A DNA stretch of 64,000 nucleotides from an uncultured Oscillospiraceae bacterium (GTDB taxonomy: Bacteria > Bacillota > Clostridia > Oscillospirales > Oscillospiraceae): assembly GCA_934589525.1 (NCBI GenBank), contig CAKTOB010000008.1:1-64000 (forward strand), read 5' to 3'. Positions 16,154-23,807 of this stretch are shown piece after piece (position 1 is the stretch's first letter; the number at the start of each line of letters is the position of its first letter). The position numbers and the translations under genes are program-made. The notes beneath the pieces are model-generated. The model had not been told where the DNA came from and searched no databases. It saw nothing but the letters and a program-made list of their open reading frames with translations.

Positions 16154-16726
16154 TCACTCTTCCTCGTGGGGAAACCACCAGCTCTTCTGGGGGTCGTGGA
16201 AGTCGCAGCTTTCCGGGGCAAGGCCCTTTTGGCGGCACCAGTTGGCAAAGGCCGTATCCAGGAAGGGGTAGACCCCCTCCATGGTGGATTGCAGGCTGAC
16301 GGTTTTGCCGTTTTCCAGCTGCAATTCTACCACGATGTTGCCGCCGGTGATGAGGTAGAGCTTCTGGCCCACAATGGCGCTGTAGGGATAAGAGGCGCTT
16401 TTTTTGAACAGGGTGGACACCAGGAAGCTGTCAGCCCCGTAGAAAATGCCAAAGCCCAGGTAATAGACCGCCAGGGAAAGGCCCAGCAGCAGCACGATGA
16501 TGCCGCCCCAGAACAATACCCGGTCGGTGCCCGCGCCGGTGACGATGGCGGCCACGCCCAGAGCCGAGAGGATCACTCCGAAAACCCCGTAGCGCTTGTT
16601 GACCCGGACGGCCTGACCGGACAGGTGCTCGGCCTTATTGCGGAACAGCTTTTGAAAGCCCTTGTCCACCAGACGGCACAGGCCGAAAACCGCCGCCGCT
16701 GTGAAGATCCAAATCAGTGCTTCCAT
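16154..16726 (-). CDS. Membrane protein with soluble C-terminal domain
   Basis: 190 residues. An N-terminal hydrophobic segment (residues 3-17), two adjacent transmembrane segments at about 48-95 (VFGVILSALGVAAIV, VLFWGGIIVLLLGLSLAVYYL), then a beta-rich soluble C-terminus ending in acidic residues. Not recognised beyond a PH-like or DUF6560-like appearance. AAGGAG lies between the fthC-like stop and this ATG (16 nt gap), so it is co-transcribed. Confidence 0.75.
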   Translation of the reverse strand: MEALIWIFTAAAVFGLCRLVDKGFQKLFRNKAEHLSGQAVRVNKRYGVFGVILSALGVAAIVTGAGTDRVLFWGGIIVLLLGLSLAVYYLGFGIFYGADSFLVSTLFKKSASYPYSAIVGQKLYLITGGNIVVELQLENGKTVSLQSTMEGVYPFLDTAFANWCRQKGLAPESCDFHDPQKSWWFPHEEE

Positions 16727-16742
16727 AAAATCTCCTTATCCA

Positions 16743-17279
16743 TTACGCCCAGAGGACCGTGTCCACGGGAATGTCAAATTCTTCGGTTTCCAGCCGGGGC
16801 AGCACCTGAAAATCATAGCACAGGGCCACCGTGGGGTGGTTTGGCTCCCGGCTTAAAAATTTGTCATAAAAGCCGCCGCCGTAGCCGATGCGGTGGCCCT
16901 GGGGGTCAAAGACCAGGCCGGGCATCAGCACCAGGGCTTCCGGGTCATTTGCCTCGGGGCCGTCGGCAATGGGCTCGGGGATACCGGCGTAGCCCGGGGC
17001 TACCTGGTTAAGGTCCGACAGCAGCAGAAATTTCATCTCGTCCCCATAGACCTTGGGCACCGCCACCTGCTTGCCGTCGGCCAGGGCCCGGAGCAGCATG
17101 GGCACCGTGCGGACCTCCTGGTTATAAGGAAGGTATCCGTAAATGGTTTTGGCTGCTGCATACTGGGGGCAGGCCCGGAATTTTTCGCCCAATACCCGGC
17201 TTTTTTCTTCAATTTGGGCCGGGGTCATGGCCCGTTTTTTCTCCCGGACCATGGCCCGGAGTTCCTTTTTATTCAGCAT
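16743..17279 (-). CDS. 5-formyltetrahydrofolate cyclo-ligase
   Basis: 178-residue cytosolic enzyme (MTHFS/YgfA family) that converts 5-formyl-THF to 5,10-methenyl-THF with ATP. Seen: the N-terminal LRAMVREKKRAMT helix, IYGYLPYNQEV, VAVPKV, the LVLMPGLVFDPQGHRIGYGGGFYDKFL block with the glycine-rich loop, and the C-terminal EEFDIPVDTVL. Full length. It overlaps the upstream regulator gene by 11 nt. Confidence 0.93.
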   Translation of the reverse strand: MLNKKELRAMVREKKRAMTPAQIEEKSRVLGEKFRACPQYAAAKTIYGYLPYNQEVRTVPMLLRALADGKQVAVPKVYGDEMKFLLLSDLNQVAPGYAGIPEPIADGPEANDPEALVLMPGLVFDPQGHRIGYGGGFYDKFLSREPNHPTVALCYDFQVLPRLETEEFDIPVDTVLWA

Positions 17280-17916
17280 CGGACGGTTCCTCCTCCTGGG
17301 CGGTCTCCGGTGTCCGGAACATCCGGAACCACAGGAAAATGGCCACCTGCCCGGGAATACCCAGCAGGAACAGCTTCCACAGGGAGACCTTTAAAATCAT
17401 TTTCAGGGATACATAAATGCTGGCAAGGCAGCCCCAGACGATGACGGAGATCAAACCCTTGTTCCAGCTGAAGAGCCCCCAGGCCGAGCGCAGGCTCAGC
17501 AGCACAATGGCATTGACGGGCACGGCGTAAATAAAGGCCATCCAGCTGCCCCGAATGCCGAAGGAGGAGATCACCACAAAGAAAAACAGGGCCACAAACC
17601 AAACCAGGGTGCTGGAAAGGGCCTGGATGATCCCCTTCCTGGGGGTGCGCTTCTGGGGCTCGTATGCTTCCGGCTCCGGAAGACAGGGGTCAGACAGAGC
17701 GGGGTCACGCACCAGCCGGTCCAGACTGACCCCAAAGAGGGTGCTCAGCTGCATGAGCGTCAGCACATCGGGCACCGATTCCCCCCGCTCCCATTTGGAA
17801 ACGGCTTTATCGGAATAATTCAGCTTTTCCGCCAGCCCCGCCTGGGTCAGCCCGGCGGATTTTCGGCAGGTGGCAATGTTGCTGCCGATTTGGGCTTTGA
17901 TCTTCTCGTCGTCCAT
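17269..17916 (-). CDS. XRE-family regulator with C-terminal membrane segments
   Basis: 215 residues: an XRE helix-turn-helix at about 5-60 (IATCRKSAGLTQAGLAEKLNYSDKAVSKWERG), a linker, then about four hydrophobic segments from residue 100 on. HTH-plus-membrane proteins of this kind are widespread in Clostridia; their signals are mostly unknown. Start 17916 has AGGAGGAAGAAA upstream; the longer reading frame lacks a ribosome site. First gene of the operon with the cyclo-ligase, membrane protein and DUF1643 genes. Confidence 0.85.
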   Translation of the reverse strand: MDDEKIKAQIGSNIATCRKSAGLTQAGLAEKLNYSDKAVSKWERGESVPDVLTLMQLSTLFGVSLDRLVRDPALSDPCLPEPEAYEPQKRTPRKGIIQALSSTLVWFVALFFFVVISSFGIRGSWMAFIYAVPVNAIVLLSLRSAWGLFSWNKGLISVIVWGCLASIYVSLKMILKVSLWKLFLLGIPGQVAIFLWFRMFRTPETAQEEEPSDAE

Positions 17917-17944
17917 TTTCTTCCTCCTGAGTCCAATTACAATA

Positions 17945-17973
17945 ATAGTAACATACTTTATTTTTGATTTCAA
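17945..17973 (-). promoter_or_regulatory. Promoter of the XRE-led operon
   Basis: On the minus strand TTGAAA (17968-17973), a 17-bp spacer and TACTAT (17945-17950), about 30 nt before the start codon. Confidence 0.6.
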
Positions 17974-18003
17974 CAGACAAATTGTGAACGGTCTGCTTAT
18001 CTC

Positions 18004-19008
18004 TCAGGGAAGGTAATGGATGTCATGCTGGGATGTCAGGCTGCCCCGCAGGCCTTCCGTTGCGTAGAGGGTGCCGTCGTCGGTGATGAACACCGCCTCA
18101 AAGGCATCCCGGTGGTTTTGCCAGTAGCGGGTGGCATCTTCAAGACCCATAATGTACAGGGCGGTGGACAGGCCGTCTCCCAGGGTGCCGTCGGAGGTGA
18201 TGACGGTAACGGAGCTCAGGCCCCTTTCCGCCGGAAAGCCGGTCCGGGGGTCTAGAATGTGGCGGTAAATGATGCCGGTTTCCGGGTCTTTAAAATAGCG
18301 CTCATAGCCTCCGGAGGTGATGACGGCCTTGTCCGTGACCCGGACCGCGGCGTAAACGTCCTCCCCGAAGGGGTCACGGATGCCGATGTTCCAGGGGCTG
18401 CCGTCGGGCTTGGCCCCCAGGCACTGGATGTTTCCCCCCAGGCTCACCATGGCGGAGGTGATGCCTGCATCCCGCAAAAGCTCCGTGACACGCTGGGAAG
18501 TGAAGCCCTTGCCGATACCCCCCAGGTCGATCTGCTGCCCCGGCCCCAGGCTGGCCTGACCGTCTTCCCCCAGGGAGACTTCCCGGTAGTCAACCAAATC
18601 AAGAGCCTGGGAAAGCTCCTGCCGGGAGGGCACATGATAGTCCTTGTCATAGAAGCCCCAGAGCTTTACCAAGGGATATACCGTCGGGTCAAATACTCCC
18701 TGGGTGTCCCGGGCCAGGTCCAGGGCGCTTCCCAGAAGAGAAGCCGCATCCGGGGAAAGTACCGCGGTTTTCTCCCGGTTCAGGCGGCTGATGTCGCTGC
18801 TGTCATTTCCGATGCTCAAAAGGCTGTCCAGCCGCCGGATCTCCGCCGCCGCTTCATCCAGGGCCCGGTCCCGGTCTGTGCCGTAGGCCGTCAGGGTCAT
18901 GACCGTATCCATGGCGGTGAGATACCGGGTAGAAGCCGCAGCCTCCCCGGCGGCCCCGCAGCCGGAGAGCAGAAAAAGACACAGGAATATTCCGAAAATT
19001 CGTTTCAT
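18004..19008 (-). CDS. apbE: FAD:protein FMN transferase, ApbE lipoprotein
   Basis: 334-residue lipoprotein (lipobox LLSGCGA at about 18) that attaches FMN to threonine of flavoproteins outside the membrane. Family motifs: TAMDTVMTLTAYG, SDISRLN, QGVFDPTVYPLVKLWGF, the IDLGGIGKGF signature, SLGGN, HILDPRTGFPAE, and the C-terminal DGLSTALYIMG. No RNF or NQR gene is in the window, so its flavoprotein partner must lie elsewhere. The upstream site is weak (AAGGTG), but the promoter is strong. Confidence 0.95.
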   Translation of the reverse strand: MKRIFGIFLCLFLLSGCGAAGEAAASTRYLTAMDTVMTLTAYGTDRDRALDEAAAEIRRLDSLLSIGNDSSDISRLNREKTAVLSPDAASLLGSALDLARDTQGVFDPTVYPLVKLWGFYDKDYHVPSRQELSQALDLVDYREVSLGEDGQASLGPGQQIDLGGIGKGFTSQRVTELLRDAGITSAMVSLGGNIQCLGAKPDGSPWNIGIRDPFGEDVYAAVRVTDKAVITSGGYERYFKDPETGIIYRHILDPRTGFPAERGLSSVTVITSDGTLGDGLSTALYIMGLEDATRYWQNHRDAFEAVFITDDGTLYATEGLRGSLTSQHDIHYLP

Positions 19009-19045
19009 AAGGCACCTTTTTTATTCACATTATAATGTTATCTTT

Positions 19046-19074
19046 ATTATACTCCGGTATTTCGGCGCTGTAAA
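19046..19074 (-). promoter_or_regulatory. apbE promoter
   Basis: Minus strand TTTACA (19069-19074), 17-bp spacer, TATAAT (19046-19051). Confidence 0.75.
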
Positions 19075-19104
19075 GGTCACAAGGGGCAATTTGCCTGTTG
19101 CAAT

Positions 19105-19133
19105 TTGCCGCAACTTGTAATAAATTATATATA
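19105..19133 (+). promoter_or_regulatory. Promoter of the BadF-type kinase gene
   Basis: TTGCCG (19105-19110), 17 bp, TATATA (19128-19133); divergent to the apbE promoter. Confidence 0.55.
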
Positions 19134-19182
19134 AGGAAAGTAGCGAACGAAATTCCTGGAATTCCGAGGCTATAGGGGGAAA

Positions 19183-20109
19183 ATGAAAATGAGCAAACTT
19201 TATCTCGGTGTAGATGGCGGCGGCTCCAAAACCGAGCTGTGCGTGGCGGACGGAGAGGGCAAGGTCCTTCTGACCCTGTCCGGTGGGGCCACCAGCTTTA
19301 AGTCTGTGGGCAATGCCACCGCCTTTGCCAATATGCGGGACCTGGTCCGGCGCATGGAGAATTTCGGCATCCGGGCCGGTCATGTGACCAGAGGCATCTG
19401 GGGCATGTCCGGCTGTGACACCCCAGAGGACCGGCTGGTCTATGAGGCCATGATCCAGCAGGCCGGGTTCCCGTCGGAAAGGACCTGCGTGGTCAATGAT
19501 GCCATTCTGCCCTTCTGGGCGGCGGCGGACGTGCCCGGGGTGGTGGTCATTGCCGGTACCGGCTCCATTGTGGTGGGGGTGGACAGCAAGGGCCGGACCA
19601 GCCGCATCGGCGGCTGGAACTATTCCTTCTCGGACCTGGGCTCCGGCTACTGGATGGCCTGCCGCCTGCTGCGGGAAATGACCCTGTGGCTGGACGGCTG
19701 CCGGGAGGACTGCTTTACGTTCCGGGCGGTGGAGCAGAAGCTGCTGCCCCAGGGCGGCGGCCGGGAGGAAATGCTCTATCGGCTGTCGAACCTGACCAAG
19801 GGGGACGAGATCGCCACCTACGCCTCTATCGTATTGGAGACGGCAGAGTCCCCCCTGTGTAAAAAACTCCGCCAGGGGGCGGTGGACAGCCTGACCCTTT
19901 ACGCCGGGAAGATGCTGGAAAACCTGAAGGCCCAGGGGGAGGAGAACCTGAAAATCGTCCTCTCCGGCGGCCTCTTCAAGAGCGACTGCTTCCGCGCCCA
20001 GGCCGTGGAGGCCATGGAAAAGCTGGCACCGGTGGTGGTAAACACCGTGTCCCCGGCCATGGGCGGCATCCGCATGGCCATGAACATGGGCAGCGGCAAG
20101 GCCTTTTAA
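19183..20109 (+). CDS. BadF/BadG/BcrA/BcrD-family ATPase, N-acetylglucosamine kinase-like
   Basis: 308 residues of the ASKHA fold. Phosphate-1 motif GVDGGGSKTELC near residue 8, phosphate-2 region VVVIAGTGSIVVG (about 120), a GGWNYSFSDLGSGYWM connection block, and the C-terminal adenosine motif VLSGGLFKS. This matches single-domain GlcNAc/glucosamine kinases better than the dehydratase activators, because no Fe-S cysteine ligand pattern is seen. The start could also be ATG 19189; GGGGGA lies just upstream of both. Confidence 0.85.
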   Translation: MKMSKLYLGVDGGGSKTELCVADGEGKVLLTLSGGATSFKSVGNATAFANMRDLVRRMENFGIRAGHVTRGIWGMSGCDTPEDRLVYEAMIQQAGFPSERTCVVNDAILPFWAAADVPGVVVIAGTGSIVVGVDSKGRTSRIGGWNYSFSDLGSGYWMACRLLREMTLWLDGCREDCFTFRAVEQKLLPQGGGREEMLYRLSNLTKGDEIATYASIVLETAESPLCKKLRQGAVDSLTLYAGKMLENLKAQGEENLKIVLSGGLFKSDCFRAQAVEAMEKLAPVVVNTVSPAMGGIRMAMNMGSGKAF

Positions 20110-20122
20110 ATAGTATAAAAAT

Positions 20123-20165
20123 GGAGCAGGCATGGACCGTCATGCCTGCTCCGGTTTTCTTTTTA
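20123..20165. terminator. Terminator between convergent genes
   Basis: 12-bp perfect stem GGAGCAGGCATG / CATGCCTGCTCC (20123-20134, 20141-20152) followed by a T-rich tract; the A-rich left flank could serve the minus strand. Confidence 0.88.
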
Positions 20166-21518
20166 TAGAAGTCCCTCCACCAGGATCACCAGGATCAGAA
20201 CGGGCAGAACGAAGCGGAAATAATACTTCATCCAGCCCTTTACTTGCAGCCCCTTGCCGGTGTTGGCCTCGGCCTGATAGTTTTCAAAGCCCCAGCCCCA
20301 TTTGGTGACGCAGAACAGCAGGTACACCAGTGACCCCAGAGGCAGCAGGAGGTTGCTGACCAGGAAATCCTCGCTGTCCAATACGTCTCTGGCCCCGATG
20401 ATGTGCAGGTTTTGCCACACATTGTAGCCCAGAACGCAGGGAAGACTGGCAACCAGTACCAGTGCGCAGTTTATAAGGGCGGCTTTCTTGCGGCTCCATC
20501 CCAGAGTGTCCATGCAGAAAGACATGAGGTTTTCAAACACCGCGATCACCGTGGAGAAGCTGGCAAAGGTCATAAACAGGAAGAACAGGCTCCCCCAGAC
20601 CCGGCCCCCGGCCATGTTTACAAAGACGTTGGGCAGGGTGATGAAAATCAGGCTGGGACCGGCGTTGACCTCCACCCCGTAGCTGAAGCAGGCGGGGAAG
20701 ATGATGAGGCCCGCCGTCAGCGCCACGAAGGTATCCAGGCCGCAGATGCGCACGCCTTCGCTGAGCAGCGTGTTGTCCTTGCTCATGTAGCTGCCGAAAA
20801 TCTCCATGGCGGCCACCCCCAGGCTCAGGGTGAAGAAGGACTGGTTCATGGCGGCGCTGATGACGCTGCCAAGCCCCGCGGCCCGGACGTTCTGGGCATT
20901 GGGCACCAGATAGAACCGCAGCCCCTCCCCGGCGCCGGAAAGGGTCATGCTGTGGACCGCCAGAACCACGATCAGGATCAGCAGCCCCGACATCATGAAT
21001 TTGCTGATCTTCTCCAGGCCGTTCCGCAGGCCCCGGCTGCAAATCAGGAAGCCCGCCAAAACGGTCAGCACCATCCAGAAGCCCATTTCCATGGGATCTC
21101 CCAGCATCCGGCCAAAGACTGCCCCGCACTGCTCCGTGTCCATTCCGGCGGCAAATTGGCCGGTGGCGAACTTATAGAAGTAGCTGACCATCCAGCCGGA
21201 AACGGTGGTGTAGTACATCATCAGAAGATAGCAGCCCCCGATTGCAAACCAGCCGTGGATGTGCCAGGAGCTTCCCGGCTTTTCCAGGGCCTGGTAGCCC
21301 TGAACGGCGCTTTTCCGGCTGCCCCGGCCCACCGCCAGCTCCATGGTCAGTACGGGCAGCCCCATGATGACCAGAAACAGCAGATACAGCAGCACAAACC
21401 AGCCGCCGCCGTTCTGCCCCACCACATAGGGAAATTTCCAGACGTTGCCGATGCCCACGGCGCAGCCCGCGCTGACAAGCAGGAAGCCCAGCCGGGATTT
21501 AAAAGATTCTCTTTCCAT
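20163..21518 (-). CDS. Sodium:neurotransmitter symporter (NSS/SNF) family transporter
   Basis: 451 residues, about 11-12 transmembrane segments. The N-terminus LGFLLVSAGCAVGIGNVWKFPYVVGQNGGG carries the unwound TM1 substrate/Na+ site of LeuT-like proteins. GLPVLTMELAVGRGS follows in TM2, and NQSFFTLSLGVAAMEIFGSY is the TM6-7 region. Substrate is probably an amino acid or amine. Start 21518 has GAGGAAAAAG upstream. It is transcribed divergently from a LysR gene whose promoter overlaps its own, which makes it the likely LysR target. Confidence 0.92.
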   Translation of the reverse strand: MERESFKSRLGFLLVSAGCAVGIGNVWKFPYVVGQNGGGWFVLLYLLFLVIMGLPVLTMELAVGRGSRKSAVQGYQALEKPGSSWHIHGWFAIGGCYLLMMYYTTVSGWMVSYFYKFATGQFAAGMDTEQCGAVFGRMLGDPMEMGFWMVLTVLAGFLICSRGLRNGLEKISKFMMSGLLILIVVLAVHSMTLSGAGEGLRFYLVPNAQNVRAAGLGSVISAAMNQSFFTLSLGVAAMEIFGSYMSKDNTLLSEGVRICGLDTFVALTAGLIIFPACFSYGVEVNAGPSLIFITLPNVFVNMAGGRVWGSLFFLFMTFASFSTVIAVFENLMSFCMDTLGWSRKKAALINCALVLVASLPCVLGYNVWQNLHIIGARDVLDSEDFLVSNLLLPLGSLVYLLFCVTKWGWGFENYQAEANTGKGLQVKGWMKYYFRFVLPVLILVILVEGLL

Positions 21519-21548
21519 TCTTTTTCCTCTCTTTTGCATAGTGAGACT

Positions 21549-21577
21549 ATTCTATCTCGGAAAAACCCGGTTGACAA
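21549..21577 (-). promoter_or_regulatory. Symporter promoter overlapping the LysR promoter
   Basis: Minus strand TTGTCA (21572-21577), 17 bp, TAGAAT (21549-21554). Its -35 lies on top of the -35 of the divergent plus-strand promoter. Confidence 0.6.
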
Positions 21578-21600
21578 CGGCGGATACCGCATACTATAAT
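21571..21600 (+). promoter_or_regulatory. LysR gene promoter
   Basis: TTGACA (21571-21576), 18 bp, TATAAT (21595-21600). Confidence 0.8.
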
Positions 21601-21629
21601 AAGAAAAACCAATGATAGAGGGCTGTAAC

Positions 21630-22523
21630 ATGAATCAAAACCAGCTGAAATACTTTGTGGCCGCGGCGGAGAGCCGGAACTTTACCAAGGCCGCGGAGCA
21701 GTTTTACATTTCCCAGACCGCCATTACCCAGCAGATCCGGCTTCTGGAGCAGACCCTGGGCTGTGCGCTCTTTGACCGGAGCACCCGGCCCGTCAGCCTT
21801 ACCGGGGCAGGGGAGACCTTTCTGGGGGAGGCCAAGGAGATTTTAGAGCGGATGAACCGGGCGGTGGAGCTGACCCACGGCGCGGCCATGGGCCTGTCCG
21901 GCACCTTGCAGCTGGGCTATGTCTGCGGCTATGAGCACAGCGACCTGCCCATGTGGATGCGGCACTTCCATGGGGCGAACCCCAATATCCTGGTGAGCTT
22001 TTACAGGTGCTCTGCGGATGTCCTGTCCTCCGGCGTCCTGAGCGGGGCCTATGACCTGATTTTCACCTGGGACTCCACCAACTTAAAGCAGAATGAAGAG
22101 GTGGACTATGTGACCGTGGAGCGGGTGCGGCTGATGGTGGCGCTGTATGACCGGCACCCCCTGGCCCAGCGGCAGCGGCTCCGGCGGCAGGAGCTCATGG
22201 GGGAGAATATTCTATATATGTCCCCTTCGGCGGATATAGAGTCCTACGGCGATGCCTTTTACATGGAGCTGTACCGGAAGGCCGGGTACAAGCCCAATAT
22301 CCTGTTCCGCTCCTCTGATGCGGAAAGCATCTTAATGATGGTGGCCTCCGAGGAGGGCATCTCCATTTTGCCGGAATACTGCACCACCAAATTGAACCAC
22401 TCCGATAATCTCCGCTTTGTGCCCCTGGAAGGGGAGCAGGAGGTGGAGGAGATCGTGGCCGTGTGGCGGCGGGACAACCGCAACCCGGCATTGGGCCGCT
22501 ATTTACAAAGTATTCAAAAGTAA
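21630..22523 (+). CDS. LysR-family transcriptional regulator
   Basis: 297 residues. N-terminal winged HTH (NQLKYFVAAAESRNFTKAAEQFYISQTAITQQIRLLEQTLGCALFDR), dimerisation helix, then a type 2 periplasmic-binding effector domain from about residue 90 (LQLGYVCGYEHSDLPMW...). Start 21630 is chosen because GAGGG lies 7 nt upstream; the ATG at 21612 lacks one. The divergent arrangement with the NSS symporter and overlapping promoters suggests autorepression plus control of that transporter (inference). Confidence 0.92.
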   Translation: MNQNQLKYFVAAAESRNFTKAAEQFYISQTAITQQIRLLEQTLGCALFDRSTRPVSLTGAGETFLGEAKEILERMNRAVELTHGAAMGLSGTLQLGYVCGYEHSDLPMWMRHFHGANPNILVSFYRCSADVLSSGVLSGAYDLIFTWDSTNLKQNEEVDYVTVERVRLMVALYDRHPLAQRQRLRRQELMGENILYMSPSADIESYGDAFYMELYRKAGYKPNILFRSSDAESILMMVASEEGISILPEYCTTKLNHSDNLRFVPLEGEQEVEEIVAVWRRDNRNPALGRYLQSIQK

Positions 22524-22620
22524 AAATGACAATTGTTACAAAAATAAACAGATTCGTTACGGTCAACCGGCGGGCATTTTGTCAAAATCTCTAAAAAAGG
22601 TAAATGTTTCCTTAACATAG

Positions 22621-22648
22621 TTGATTTTTGGTCAAGAAACTGTATAAT
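22621..22648 (+). promoter_or_regulatory. Promoter of the small lipoprotein gene
   Basis: TTGATT (22621-22626), 16 bp, TATAAT (22643-22648). Confidence 0.6.
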
Positions 22649-22717
22649 ACGTCTTGTTCAGAAAATGTTATGTAACCATGATGTAACCGAAATGATACGA
22701 TTGATGAGGGAAATACA

Positions 22718-23227
22718 ATGAAAAACATTCAAAAGCTCAGCGCGGCCCTGGTGGCCACCCTGCTGTGTCTCAATATAAGCGCCTGCCAGTCCGCAGAGCC
22801 TTCCACCGTGACCACCGCCGCCACCATGCCGGAGGCCCAGACCCGGGCCACCGTCTCCGCCGTCCAGACTCAGGGAAAAGAGGACCTGGTGAGACTCCTG
22901 GACCAGGTGGAAGAAAATGTCTTCCCCGGCACCGCCGGAAGCACCGCCACCGCCGTACCCTATACCGCCAAGCTCCTGGACTGGTGCAAATCCACGGGTC
23001 TCAGCGAAAATGAAATGATTGCTGCGGAAAACAGCTGGATGCGGGGCAAGGACAAAGAGGAGCTGGCAAGCAAATTCACCCTGATCCTGGAAACCTACCG
23101 CCAGCTCATGGGCAAGGACGCCCAGAGCCTTTTGGACACCGCGGGCTACGAAACCGATTCCTACCCCTGGCCCGACTCCTGCACCCAGATCATGACCACC
23201 CTTTTATCCACCCTGGGGGCGGAATAA
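22718..23227 (+). CDS. Small lipoprotein of unknown function
   Basis: 169 residues: signal peptide with lipobox NISACQS (Cys at about 23), a Thr/Ala-rich linker to about residue 50, then a mostly helical domain (DLVRLLDQVEENVFPGTAG..., ELASKFTLILETYRQLMGKDAQSLLDTAGY). No family recognised. GAGGG precedes ATG 22718. It has its own promoter and stands alone between the LysR gene and tRNA-Val. Confidence 0.75.
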   Translation: MKNIQKLSAALVATLLCLNISACQSAEPSTVTTAATMPEAQTRATVSAVQTQGKEDLVRLLDQVEENVFPGTAGSTATAVPYTAKLLDWCKSTGLSENEMIAAENSWMRGKDKEELASKFTLILETYRQLMGKDAQSLLDTAGYETDSYPWPDSCTQIMTTLLSTLGAE

Positions 23228-23268
23228 AAGGGCCTCCAAAAATGTTTTAAAATTCTTAAAAAAAGTGC

Positions 23269-23297
23269 TTGACATTTTCGCCCCTATGGTATATAAT
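23269..23297 (+). promoter_or_regulatory. Consensus promoter of tRNA-Val
   Basis: TTGACA (23269-23274), 17 bp, TATAAT (23292-23297), about 42 nt before the mature tRNA. Confidence 0.9.
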
Positions 23298-23339
23298 CCT
23301 AACTGTTCCGAGCGCAACACCTCAGAACCTCCAAAACAA

Positions 23340-23416
23340 GGACGATTAGCTCAGCTGGCTAGAGCATCCGCTTGACGTGCGGAAGGTCATAGGTTCGAGT
23401 CCTATATCGTCCACCA
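23340..23416 (+). tRNA. tRNA-Val(GAC)
   Basis: 77 nt including encoded CCA. Acceptor GGACGAT pairs with ATCGTCC; D-arm GCTCAGCTGGCTAGAGC; anticodon stem TCCGC/GCGGA enclosing TTGACGT with anticodon GAC; T-arm ATAGGTTCGAGTCCTAT. Followed by its own terminator. Its 3' end is duplicated downstream, an attachment-site signature. Confidence 0.95.
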
Positions 23417-23424
23417 AAATGAAA

Positions 23425-23453
23425 ACACCACCCTTTGGGTGGTGTTCTTTTTT
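23425..23453 (+). terminator. Terminator of tRNA-Val
   Basis: ACACCACCC / GGGTGGTGT stem with TTT loop, followed by TCTTTTTT. Confidence 0.92.
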
Positions 23454-23457
23454 GCGG

Positions 23458-23473
23458 ATATAGGACTCGAACC
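23458..23473 (-). repeat. Inverted copy of the tRNA-Val T-arm
   Basis: 16 bases exactly complementary to tRNA positions 23392-23407 (GGTTCGAGTCCTATAT). With the tRNA it forms an inverted pair around the terminator. Confidence 0.85.
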
Positions 23474-23482
23474 CATCTAAAT

Positions 23483-23561
23483 GCAAGATGCCGGTGGCAT
23501 CTTGCGGCCACCAGTTCAAAAACTGGTGGCAACCATACGCTTTGCCCAGGGGGGCAAAGCG
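23483..23561. repeat. Array of three consecutive perfect 10-bp hairpins
   Basis: Stem 1 GCAAGATGCC/GGCATCTTGC (23483-23505, loop GGT); stem 2 GCCACCAGTT/AACTGGTGGC (23507-23530, loop CAAA); stem 3 CGCTTTGCCC/GGGCAAAGCG (23538-23561, loop AGGG). Arms differ in sequence but share 10-bp length and 3-4 nt loops. The array lies between the inverted T-arm and the second tRNA 3'-end copy. Confidence 0.85.
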
Positions 23562-23565
23562 GCCA

Positions 23566-23588
23566 TCGAGTTCTATATCGTCCACCAA
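23566..23588 (+). repeat. Second copy of the tRNA-Val 3' end (attachment-site-like)
   Basis: 22 of 23 bases match tRNA-Val 23395-23417, including the CCA end. Direct repeats of a tRNA 3' end usually mark att sites of an integrated element. No tyrosine integrase is in the window, so this may be a remnant or one edge of an older insertion. Confidence 0.75.
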
Positions 23589-23596
23589 GCATAAGA

Positions 23597-23643
23597 AATC
23601 CGAACTTCTTCCCTGTGGGAGATGGGTTCGGATTCTTTGTTTA
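23597..23643 (+). terminator. Terminator-like hairpin
   Basis: AATCCGAAC / GTTCGGATT (23597-23605, 23626-23634) with an inner TCCC/GGGA stem and a downstream T-rich run. Confidence 0.55.
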
Positions 23644-23670
23644 TGTCAAGGATATTTCATATTGAGTTTG

Positions 23671-23720
23671 TGCCAGCAGTGCCGGTTTGATGCCGGGTTG
23701 CTGGCACTTATTTTATTTCC
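23671..23720 (+). terminator. Terminator-like hairpin upstream of the recombinase
   Basis: TGCCAGCA / TGCTGGCA (23671-23678, 23699-23706) with an inner CCGG pairing, then a T-rich tract. May isolate the recombinase from tRNA transcription. Confidence 0.5.
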
Positions 23721-23807
23721 TGTTCTGGATCATTGAACTCTTGGACGAAGCGGTTCGCAAACCGTATTACAATTTATCCGGATACCGATCAATTGGAGGT
23801 TTGTATT

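Noticed and set aside
20403..21599. 398-codon plus-strand frame opposite the NSS symporter
   Set aside because: His/Gln-rich antisense shadow; the minus-strand gene has full family motifs and promoter.
23346..23588. 80-codon minus-strand frame over the tRNA region
   Set aside because: It reads through tRNA-Val, the terminator and the hairpins; such tRNA-antisense peptides are common false annotations.
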